From positions 2,356,001 to 2,420,000 of the forward strand of contig NZ_CP071246.1 of the NCBI RefSeq assembly GCF_021496665.1: a stretch of DNA of 64,000 bases. Reading direction: 5' to 3'. The DNA is from Corynebacterium sp. CNCTC7651. GTDB taxonomy: Bacteria; Actinomycetota; Actinomycetes; Mycobacteriales; Mycobacteriaceae. The first letter of the stretch is position 1, and each line of letters starts with the position of its first letter. Under the pieces are notes generated by a model. That model did not search any database. It saw nothing but the letters and a program-made list of their open reading frames with translations, and was not told the DNA's origin. The position numbers and the translations under genes were made by a program. Positions 16,608 to 24,041 of the stretch are shown here, piece by piece.

Positions 16608-18275
16608 ATGACCTCTACTTCTGCGCGCGTGCGCGAGCCCTCGCTGCTGGATGCCACCTGCGAGAACTTCGTGTACGACCTGGCTGAGATCTCGCCCACC
16701 ACCGCGACCCAGATCGGGCTCGACGGGTTCGATGGTGAGCTGGAGGATTTCAGCCCGGAATACTGGGACGCGCTGGCGGAGCGCATCCGCGATCTTGTGG
16801 CAGACGTGGACGCGTTGAATGATTCGACGGATGAGTCCGACGATGAGGACGATTTTGACGACGTAGACAGCCTTACCGCGACCGTGCTGCGGGACCGGAT
16901 GGCGTACCAGCTGGAGATGCACCACCGCGGCGAGTTCCTGCGCCGGCTGAACATCATCGACTCGCCCGTGCAGACCATCCGCGATTCCTTCGCGCTGATG
17001 CCCAAGGTGACGGAGGAGGACTTTGACAACATCGCCTCGCGCATGAGCAAGGTCCGCGCCGCGCTGCGCGGCTACGCCGAATCCCTCGCCGAGGCCGCGA
17101 GCACCGGCGACCTTGCATCCCACCGCCAGATCGACGGCGTGATCAACCAGTGCGAGGCACTGGGCCAGGAAGGGTCCCTGCTGGAGCAGCAGGGTCTGCC
17201 GCCGGAGTCCCAGGTGGTCACGGAGGCGAAGGAAGCGTTCTCGGAGTTCGCGGACTGGCTGTCCACCGAGCTGTCCCCGCAGGCCACGCACGAAGACGGC
17301 GTGGGCCGCGACCGCTACGAGCTGTTCTCCGAGTACTTCCTCGGCCGCGAGGTGGACTTGGACGACGCGTACGACTGGGCCACCGAACAGCTCGCCGCCA
17401 CCGTGGATGAGCAGGTAGCCATCGCACGCAGTCTCTACGGCCCGGACGCCACCGTGCTAGGCGCGTACCGCCAGCTCAACGACGACCCGAAGTACCAGCT
17501 CCACGGCACCGACGCGCTGATGGAGTGGATGAGCCAGGTCAACGATGAGGTGTTGGGCGTCCTCGACGGCGCGGACATCACCATCCCCGCAGACCTCCCG
17601 CGCGTGGAATGCGCCATCGACCGCGCCGGCTCCGGCGGCATCTTCTACACCCCGCCGAGCGACGACATGCTCCGCCCCGGCACCATGTGGTGGTCCGTCC
17701 CCGCAGGCCAGGAGGTCTTCCACACCTGGCAAGAGCTGACCACCATCTTCCACGAGGGCGTGCCGGGCCACCACCTGCAAATGGGCACCACCCTGCTGCA
17801 GCGCCCCGAACTCAACCTGTGGCGCCGCTCCGTGTGCTGGAACGCTGGCCACGGCGAGGGCTGGGCCCTCTACGCCGAGCACCTCATGGGCGAGCACGGC
17901 TACTTCGAGGACCCCGGCTTCCGCATGGGGCTTCTCGACGCTCGCCGTTTGCGCCTTGCACGAGTGCTTGTCGACGTCGGAGTTCACCTCCGCAAGACCA
18001 CCCCCGACGGGGTTGGCACCTGGGACGCCTCCTACGCTAAGGCGTTCCTGCGCGACAACTCCGCGATGGGCGATTCCACCCTCACCTTCGAGCTGGACCG
18101 CTACATGGGCTGGCCGGGCCAGGCCCCCTGCTACGCGATTGGCTACCGCGACTGGATCACTCTCCGCGACAAGGCCTTGGCCAAGGGCCTCACGCTGCGG
18201 GAATTCCACGACAAGGCCCTGCGCGTCGGCTCCATCCCGATGGACATGCTGGCCAACGAGGTGCTCAACCACTAG
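16608..18275 (+). CDS. DUF885-family zinc metallopeptidase-like protein
   Basis: This 555-residue cytoplasmic protein belongs to the DUF885 family, which is related to M3/M32-type peptidases. The metal-site motif HEGVPGHHLQ is near residue 380, followed by a conserved GEGWALYAEHLMGE that supplies the third ligand. An acidic insert (STDESDDEDDFDD) lies near residues 73-85. TAGAGT ends 8 nt before the ATG, so the gene is probably leaderless. Two CGTCGANAAGC motifs lie inside the gene (17930, 17966) and one 33 nt before its start. Peptidase activity is inferred. Confidence 0.85.
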   Translation: MTSTSARVREPSLLDATCENFVYDLAEISPTTATQIGLDGFDGELEDFSPEYWDALAERIRDLVADVDALNDSTDESDDEDDFDDVDSLTATVLRDRMAYQLEMHHRGEFLRRLNIIDSPVQTIRDSFALMPKVTEEDFDNIASRMSKVRAALRGYAESLAEAASTGDLASHRQIDGVINQCEALGQEGSLLEQQGLPPESQVVTEAKEAFSEFADWLSTELSPQATHEDGVGRDRYELFSEYFLGREVDLDDAYDWATEQLAATVDEQVAIARSLYGPDATVLGAYRQLNDDPKYQLHGTDALMEWMSQVNDEVLGVLDGADITIPADLPRVECAIDRAGSGGIFYTPPSDDMLRPGTMWWSVPAGQEVFHTWQELTTIFHEGVPGHHLQMGTTLLQRPELNLWRRSVCWNAGHGEGWALYAEHLMGEHGYFEDPGFRMGLLDARRLRLARVLVDVGVHLRKTTPDGVGTWDASYAKAFLRDNSAMGDSTLTFELDRYMGWPGQAPCYAIGYRDWITLRDKALAKGLTLREFHDKALRVGSIPMDMLANEVLNH

Positions 18276-18282
18276 GGGGTGG

Positions 18283-18456
18283 GGGCGGCGCTGGGGCGGT
18301 GCGGGCTGGCTGGGTGGCTGGGTGGCCGCTGCCGCCGGGTGCCCTCCCCGCTGGGTGGCCTCCCCACCGTTTCCGCCGGGGCGGCTTCCGCCGTTTTCGC
18401 CGGGGCGGCTTCCGCCGTTTCCGCCTCCCCGGAACGAGATGACAAACTCGTTCCGG
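18283..18456. terminator. GC-rich repeats ending in a perfect hairpin
   Basis: A unit of about 24 bp (CGCCGGGGCGGCTTCCGCCG and four more bases) is repeated about 2.5 times at 18366-18425. The perfect palindrome CCGGAACGAG (18429-18438) and CTCGTTCCGG (18447-18456) with an 8-nt loop follows and probably terminates the DUF885 transcript. The 21 bases GAGATGACAAACTCGTTCCGG (written in two parts at 18436-18456) recur exactly at 20490-20510, on the far side of the insertion sequence. Confidence 0.6.
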
Positions 18457-18522
18457 AGGCGCTGCAAAACCCCAGGTCGCCAAACGAGACGCTTTGTGTC
18501 AAGTGGTTGTGAACCGTTTTTG

Positions 18523-19598
18523 TTATGGGTTGGTGGTTAGTGGTTGGGGGCTGGGGTATGTGGTGGTGGTTGTGCGGATGATGGTGACTTCTCTGGGCAG
18601 TCCGGTTGGGGTTTTGGGTGGTGTGTGGATGCGTCCTTCTTCTAGGGCATCCTGGATGGCGTGGTGGCGGCTGGTTTGCAGTGTGCGCCAGGTGCCGTCG
18701 AGGACGCTTTGTGGGGTGTAGTAGTTGATCGCGCTGTTTGGCCGGCTGTTGTAGTTGGTGGTGAAGGTGCTGACCCAATTGGTGGCGTGGTCGATGGACG
18801 CGAACACTGGCGGGTAGTAGGGACTTCCTTTCATGGTGTGAAACAAAGACTCCATGTGGGGGTTGTCGTTGCTGGTGTGGGGGCGGCTGAAGGATTGGGT
18901 GATGCCGCGGGAGTGAAACAGCTCGGCGATGGTGGTGCTGGTCATCGAGGGGCCGTTGTCGGAGTGCACGGTGTGCACGTCGGGGTATTGGCTGAGGATG
19001 CGAGTGAACAGCTCGGTTGCGGCGCGGGTTTGTTCGCGCGGGGTGATGCTGGTGCCTACTACGGCTCGCGAGTACAGGTCGATCACGGTTAGGCAGGCGT
19101 AGTTCTGACTGATGCATGGTCCAGGTAGGAAGGTGATGTCCCAGCACAGCACTTGTCCCGGGGCCGTGGCGATGACGTGTGGGGGTGTTGTGCGTCCGCG
19201 TTTGGTGTTGTTGCGTCTGCGGGTGTGGGAGCGCTGTTTAAGCAGGCGCTGGTGTTGGCGGGCGGTGCGGTAGAAGCTGCTCAAGCTGGCGATGTATAAC
19301 CCGTGGTTGTAGGCGTTGTAGTACACGTCGTCGACGCTTGAATACGGGTTGGCGTCGAGCAGCGCCAGAATGTCGTCGACTTGCTGCTCGCTCAGACGGG
19401 GGATGTTGCGGGCGGTGTGCGGGGTGGGATTGGGCTTCGTCGGGCGGGGTTTACGGGCGTAGAACACCCGGCTGCGGCTGACGCGAAGCAGTTGCTGGGC
19501 TTTGGTTAGGGAGTGTCCGTAGGAGACGAGGGCGTCGATGAGGCGTTGTTCTTCCTTGAGACCAGTTTCATAGCGGCGTGTTTCGTCTTCGGATAAGG
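18523..19598 (-). CDS. IS3-family transposase OrfB (DDE domain)
   Basis: This frame encodes the rve-type integrase core. The DDE residues lie in CWDITFLPG (D), VHSDNGPSM (D) and NDNPHMESLFHTMK (E). The first ATG-like start would be at about 19467. The frame is open and coding-like further upstream, with a helix-turn-helix segment (ALVSYGHSLTKAQQLLRVS), back to the A4 run at 19600-19603. The protein is therefore probably made as an OrfA-OrfB fusion by -1 frameshifting. The right limit given is the inferred shift point. Confidence 0.8.
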
Positions 19599-20441
19599 AT
19601 TTTCCTCCGCGTCGTAGTCCACGCCAGGAAGATCGGGCATGGACGCTAAAGCTTTTCCCAGCGCATCACTGGTCTGCCTCCACTTATCCAACTCCGCGTC
19701 TTGGCGCTGAAGCTTCTGGTTGGCCTTCGCCAACTCCCGCTTCAGCCGGTCGTTTTCGGCGAGCATCCGCTCAACCTGCTTACGACTGCGCGTTGGGTCG
19801 TCATGCGTACCAGAGCCCACAATATCTGCCTTCCGTTTCAGCGCGTATTGCTCGATTGATCCGTCCGCCACCTTGGCGATCCATTTCGACATTTCCATAT
19901 GCGTCAGCCCCAGCGCCACCAAAAACGCACCCTTCTCCCCGGCAGGAAGTGCCGCATAACTGCGCACGAGGTACGTCATCGCACGCGGCGAGAGGCGGCT
20001 AGAGATGTCTTCTGTCAGCGCGTCGAGTTTGGCCTCAGCCGCAGACGGTAACCCGAGACGCTGCCCCCACTTGAACATCGTGGCGTTACTGAGCCCGTGG
20101 CGGGCTATCCATTTCCCTTTCGCCCCATAGGGCAAGTTGCGGTAGATCGCGACCATCTGCGCCTTCTGGGCTGGGGTGAAATCAAGGCCCCACCCCTTTT
20201 TCACACACGGAGCAAACACGAACGAGCCTGCGGCAAGTGTCACCACCACCGCATCATCGAGTAGCTCACCCGGATCCAAATACGTCACCGGAATACCGAG
20301 CACATCCCCAGCCCGCACCGCCACCCGACGCCGGCGCGGTGAACTGTCACCATTAGACGGCACCGCTACCTCCTGCGAATCCGAGCAGGCACCAAACGAC
20401 ACCGGCTGCGGCACCAAGCGAGGAACATCAAACGTGGCCAT
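19506..20441 (-). CDS. IS3-family OrfA, unusually long
   Basis: The protein has 311 residues, against about 90-120 for usual IS3 OrfA. The N-terminal about 90 residues form an extra domain of unknown role. A helix-turn-helix (AKGKWIARHGLSNATMFKWGQ, in part) follows near 115-135, and a second possible one sits near 180. A leucine/lysine coiled coil (MLAENDRLKRELAKANQKL) is near 235-255, typical of OrfA multimerisation. The ATG at 20441 has a strong ribosome site (GGAGG). The end of the frame overlaps OrfB in the -1 frame, with GGAAAATCC (complement of 19600-19603 and neighbours) as a plausible slip site. Confidence 0.75.
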   Translation of the reverse strand: MATFDVPRLVPQPVSFGACSDSQEVAVPSNGDSSPRRRRVAVRAGDVLGIPVTYLDPGELLDDAVVVTLAAGSFVFAPCVKKGWGLDFTPAQKAQMVAIYRNLPYGAKGKWIARHGLSNATMFKWGQRLGLPSAAEAKLDALTEDISSRLSPRAMTYLVRSYAALPAGEKGAFLVALGLTHMEMSKWIAKVADGSIEQYALKRKADIVGSGTHDDPTRSRKQVERMLAENDRLKRELAKANQKLQRQDAELDKWRQTSDALGKALASMPDLPGVDYDAEENPYPKTKHAAMKLVSRKNNASSTPSSPTDTP

Positions 20442-20489
20442 GAACAAACCTCCTCAGGTCTCTCGTTCACAACCAGCCTGATAGCAAGG

Positions 20490-20510
20490 GAGATGACAAA
20501 CTCGTTCCGG
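20490..20510. repeat. 21-bp direct repeat flanking the IS3 element
   Basis: It is identical to 18436-18456, where the same bases form the 3' part of a perfect hairpin. Here the matching 5' arm is replaced by CAAGG, so the hairpin is broken. Confidence 0.7.
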
Positions 20511-20613
20511 GGGGAGGGCTGGCGTTGTGCGCTATTACGGCCGGCACGGCCGCGCCGGTGGACAGGGGCCGGCACGGCCGCGCCGGGGCCTACGTCCACC
20601 AGCCACCAACCAC

Positions 20614-21732
20614 CTACCCGCGGGAAAGGTGCCGCAGCAGTTTCGGCAGGTAGCCGGCAAAGATGAGCACACAGATGAGGCGGATGAGCTGCAGGGCGAT
20701 CACGGCGGGGCCGGCTCCGCCCTCGGCGGCAAGCGCCAACACCGTTTCGAGCGCACCGGGCGTGGTGGCCAGGTAGCCCTCGTAGAACGAGATCCCCAAC
20801 CACGCGGACATGAGCCAACCGACGGCGGCGCAGGCTGTCATCAATAAGGCAATGTAAGCCAAGGTGGCGGGCAGCAGCCTCTTGAACTGCTTCAATGCCG
20901 GCACGCTGAGCCCGCCGCCGCAAACCCAACCGATGGCAATGAGGCCGGCGATGGTGAGGGGCCTGGGGGAAGCGACCTGGAAGTCAGCCATCGATCCGAC
21001 CAGCACCGTGACCAGCATGGGGCCGAACACGGAGGCGTTGGGCAGCCGCAGAAACTTGCCCACCGGCAGGCCAACCACAACCAGGGCTGGAACCAAAAGC
21101 CACATCCAGGGGGAAACCGTGTCACCGGGGGCGAGGCCAGTGGCGGCGCTGGTGGCCACGCTCGCCGCACCGGCGCCCACGCCGCCTGCCGCATCGGCAC
21201 CCACGGCGGCACCCACACCGCCAGCCGAACCACCACCGCCCCCAACCCCAGGCGCCATGACGGAGGCGACCAGCGGCAACGTCATGGACACGACCAAGAG
21301 GCGGAGGTACTGGGAGAGGGAGACGTAGCGGACGTCCGCGCCAACCTCCTGGGCAATGGCGGGCATGACCGACGCGCCGCCCGGCAGCAGGGACAGCACC
21401 CCGGTCTCGCGAGTAACCCCGTGGTTGGCCAGCACCAGCCCGCCGCCAAACGCCAGCGCCAGCACAAACGCCGCAGCGATCAGGCCGGGCAAGAGAAACG
21501 GCAGCAATTCCCGCGGGGGAATACCAACAAGTGGCAGGGCAGCCATCACGCCGATGATGCCGCGTGCGAAACGGAAAATGCGATCGTCGAGAGGCAGTTC
21601 GCGCCCGCTGGCCAGCGCCATGCCGCCGGAGGCGAGGATGGCCCCGAGGATCCACGCGGCGGGCACGTGCAGCGCGGAGAGTCCCGCGCCCAGCGCCACG
21701 GACAGCGGGACGACGACTAGCCAACGGTTCAC
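20614..21732 (-). CDS. AbrB-family membrane protein
   Basis: This 372-residue integral membrane protein has about 9-10 helices arranged as two AbrB-type repeats (about 1-150 and 215-372). Between them lies a Gly/Ala/Val-rich linker near 165-205 (GVGGGGGSAGGVGAAVG and following). The family is known from E. coli AbrB, a putative regulator or transporter of unclear function. LPGGASVMPAIAQEVGAD and TTPGALETVLALAAE are the paired family signatures. The GTG at 21732 was chosen because a TACTAT -10 box lies 8 nt upstream. An ATG at 21759 is possible but would overlap the divergent gene. Confidence 0.8.
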   Translation of the reverse strand: MNRWLVVVPLSVALGAGLSALHVPAAWILGAILASGGMALASGRELPLDDRIFRFARGIIGVMAALPLVGIPPRELLPFLLPGLIAAAFVLALAFGGGLVLANHGVTRETGVLSLLPGGASVMPAIAQEVGADVRYVSLSQYLRLLVVSMTLPLVASVMAPGVGGGGGSAGGVGAAVGADAAGGVGAGAASVATSAATGLAPGDTVSPWMWLLVPALVVVGLPVGKFLRLPNASVFGPMLVTVLVGSMADFQVASPRPLTIAGLIAIGWVCGGGLSVPALKQFKRLLPATLAYIALLMTACAAVGWLMSAWLGISFYEGYLATTPGALETVLALAAEGGAGPAVIALQLIRLICVLIFAGYLPKLLRHLSRG

Positions 21733-21740
21733 GGGGGCTG

Positions 21741-21750
21741 ATAGTACTCT
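21741..21750. promoter_or_regulatory. overlapping divergent -10 boxes
   Basis: ATAGTACTCT reads TACTCT on the plus strand, 7 nt before the ATG at 21758. It reads TACTAT on the minus strand, 8 nt before the GTG at 21732. The two hexamers share the central TA, giving the arrangement ANNNTANNNT. Confidence 0.55.
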
Positions 21751-21757
21751 TTCGCGC

Positions 21758-22519
21758 ATGCCGCCCTTGACCTCCACCGTGTTGCTCATCGTTGCCGCGG
21801 CGTGCGCTGGCTGGGTGGATGCGGTCATCGGCGGGGGCGGGCTGATCCTCATCCCGGTGCTGATGTCCACCACCGGCCTCCCCGCGGCGTCGGTGCTGGC
21901 CACGAACAAGGTCGCGGCCGTCACGGGCACGGCATCCGCGGCGTTCACGCTGAAACGCAAGGTGGGCATCCCTCGCGCCACCTGGGCTTTCGCGGCGGCG
22001 GCGTTCGCGGCTTCCGCGGGCGGCGCGATGGCGGTGGTGCTGATCAGCGACGATATCGTCCGCCCCGCGATCATCCTCCTCCTGCTCGCGGTGGGCACCT
22101 TCGTGGCGCTGCGGCCGCAATTCGGGTCGGGTTCGGGGAAACGGGTGGAAAGTGGGCGTCGACAAGCATTAGCCCTGGTAGCAGCGGCGGCGATCGGCTT
22201 TTACGACGGCATTTTCGGGCCCGGCACCGGCATGTTCCTCATCATGGCGTTCACCGCGATCTTCGCGCAGAGCTTCCTGCAATCCGCCGCGATGGCGAAG
22301 GTGGTCAACACCGCGACGAATCTGGGCGCGCTGAGTGTCTTCATCGCGGGCGGGTACGTGGTCTGGCCGCTGGCGCTCACCCTCGCGGTGGCCAACGTCG
22401 CGGGCGCGCAGCTTGGCGCCCGCACGGTACTCAAGGGCGGGTCCCAGCTGGTTCGCTATGCGCTCTTGGCACTGGTGGTGGTCTTGAGCACAAAATTGCT
22501 TATCGACGAATTCCTTTAA
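21758..22519 (+). CDS. TSUP-family (TauE/SafE) sulfite/anion exporter
   Basis: This 253-residue membrane protein has about 8 helices in two homologous halves. The family pattern appears in each half: AGWVDAVIGGGGLILIPVLM near residue 18-37 and IGFYDGIFGPGTGMFLIMAF near 147-166. TSUP proteins export sulfite, sulfoacetate or other organic anions; the substrate here is unknown. The gene is probably leaderless and divergent from the AbrB-family gene. It converges with the APC transporter with a 4-nt gap. Confidence 0.87.
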   Translation: MPPLTSTVLLIVAAACAGWVDAVIGGGGLILIPVLMSTTGLPAASVLATNKVAAVTGTASAAFTLKRKVGIPRATWAFAAAAFAASAGGAMAVVLISDDIVRPAIILLLLAVGTFVALRPQFGSGSGKRVESGRRQALALVAAAAIGFYDGIFGPGTGMFLIMAFTAIFAQSFLQSAAMAKVVNTATNLGALSVFIAGGYVVWPLALTLAVANVAGAQLGARTVLKGGSQLVRYALLALVVVLSTKLLIDEFL

Positions 22520-22523
22520 GCCC

Positions 22524-24005
22524 CTAGTCCAACACCAGCGTGCCGTCGGCCAAGCCGAAGAGCGCGAACGCGGCGCCGGTGAAGACGAGGGCCACGACAA
22601 CCCACTCGAAGGTGTTGAAGAGGCGCTCGCCGCGACTGCGCTTGGTCCAGATGTACGGGATCATGCCCGGCACCACCGCGAGCGCGCCGAAGAGGACGTA
22701 GACGGGGTCCGCGGCGTAGATCAGCCAGAGCGAGTAGATGAACGCGAGCGCGCCGACCAGCAGGTGCTTGGAGTTCACGGATGGGGTTGGGCGGACCTCG
22801 TCAGGCTCTGCGCGCAGGCAGAGAATGACCAGGTAGAGCGCGGAGAAGATGTACGGCAGCAGGTACATGATGGTGGCCAGCTGCACCATCGCGTTGTAGG
22901 AGGTCGCCGAGGCGAAGAAGACGATGACGAAGAACTGGATCACCACAGTGGAGACCAGCTGTGCGGCAAACGGCGCGCCCGCCTTGTTCACGCGGCCGAG
23001 GCGCGCGGGCAGCAGGCCGTCGCGCGCCATGAGCACGATCGGCTCCGCGCACAGCATCTGCCAGGACACGTAGGCGCCGAGCACCGAGAGGCACAGGCCG
23101 ATGGAGATGAGCGCGCCGCCCCACGGGCCCACCACGGCCTCAAGCACCGCGGCCATGGAGTTGTCCGGCAGCGCCGCGAGCTCCTCCTGCGTGAGCACGC
23201 CGTAGGAAAGCGTGGACACGGAGACCAAGAGCACCAGGATGGAGAGGAAGCCGATGATGGTGGCGCGGCCGACGTCGGTACGCGTCTGCGCCTGCTTGGA
23301 GTACACGGAGGCGCCCTCGATGCCGATGAACACCCACACCGTGTAGAGCATGATGCCCTGCAGCTGCTCAGAGAACGTGAAGCCGGAGCCCCTGCCCCAG
23401 AAGTCCGCGGTGAACGTGTCCCAGGAGAAGCCGAGGAAGGCCACCAGCAGGATGAAGCACAGGATGGGCACCACCTTGGCCACGGTGACCACCACGTTCA
23501 TCACCGCCGCCTGCTTCACGCCGCGGGTGAGTGCGAAGAAGATCGCCCAGGTGAGCACGGACACCGCGAGGGCCAGCACCCACTGGTTGCGGAACGCCGG
23601 CACGTAGTAGCCCACCGTGCCGAAGAACAAGGTGGCGTAACCCACCTGCGCCATCACGGAGCCCAGCCAGTAGCCCAATCCGCTGGTGAAACCGATGAAA
23701 TCGCCCAGGCCGGCGCGCACGTAGGCGTACACGCCAGAATCCAGGTGGGGCTTGCGCAGCGCCAGGATCTGGAAGACAAACGCGATGGAGAGCATGCCCA
23801 CGCCGGCGATGCACCAGCCCACCAGCATGGCGCCTGGGCCGGCGACGGAGCCGATGTTTTGCGGCAGCGCGAAGATGCCGGAGCCGAGTGTGGAGCCGAT
23901 GATCAGCGAGACCAACGTCCACATGGTCACGGTGTGCGCCTTGTGCGCGGTGCTTCCCGCGGGGGTTGTCCCCGGGTTGGTTCCCGGGCCGGTCACAGTG
24001 GTCAT
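22524..24005 (-). CDS. APC-family basic amino acid transporter/antiporter
   Basis: This 493-residue protein has about 13 helices. The TM1 signature IIGSTLGSGIFALPQN matches the APA subfamily (ArcD, LysI and related), which exchange arginine, ornithine or lysine. FIGIEGASVYSKQAQTRTDVG in TM6 supports this. TACGGT ends 8 nt before the ATG, so the gene is likely leaderless. No arginine-catabolism genes are adjacent, so the substrate is assigned only by family. It converges with the TSUP gene. Confidence 0.87.
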   Translation of the reverse strand: MTTVTGPGTNPGTTPAGSTAHKAHTVTMWTLVSLIIGSTLGSGIFALPQNIGSVAGPGAMLVGWCIAGVGMLSIAFVFQILALRKPHLDSGVYAYVRAGLGDFIGFTSGLGYWLGSVMAQVGYATLFFGTVGYYVPAFRNQWVLALAVSVLTWAIFFALTRGVKQAAVMNVVVTVAKVVPILCFILLVAFLGFSWDTFTADFWGRGSGFTFSEQLQGIMLYTVWVFIGIEGASVYSKQAQTRTDVGRATIIGFLSILVLLVSVSTLSYGVLTQEELAALPDNSMAAVLEAVVGPWGGALISIGLCLSVLGAYVSWQMLCAEPIVLMARDGLLPARLGRVNKAGAPFAAQLVSTVVIQFFVIVFFASATSYNAMVQLATIMYLLPYIFSALYLVILCLRAEPDEVRPTPSVNSKHLLVGALAFIYSLWLIYAADPVYVLFGALAVVPGMIPYIWTKRSRGERLFNTFEWVVVALVFTGAAFALFGLADGTLVLD

Positions 24006-24041
24006 GCTGGGTAACCGTAGCGGTAACCGCGCAAAACACTG

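Larger units (their letters stand above)
18497..20486 (-). mobile_element. IS3-family insertion sequence with two frames
   Basis: The element is about 2 kb and is transcribed leftwards. Imperfect terminal inverted repeats share TGGTTGTGAAC (about 18503-18513 on the left; GTTCACAACCAGCC at 20465-20478 on the right). OrfA and OrfB lie in overlapping frames joined by a -1 shift. The ends are approximate and no short target duplication is clear. At 2 kb it is longer than a typical IS3-family element because OrfA is unusually large. Confidence 0.75.

Noticed and set aside
15377..17050. Extension of the ROK regulator to 557 codons
   Set aside because: The upstream part is antisense to the DUF885 gene. 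The ATG at 16453 gives a normal ROK-regulator length.
18436..20510. The 21-bp repeat as a simple target-site duplication of the IS
   Set aside because: IS3-family duplications are much shorter, and 40 bp separate the left copy from the apparent IS end.
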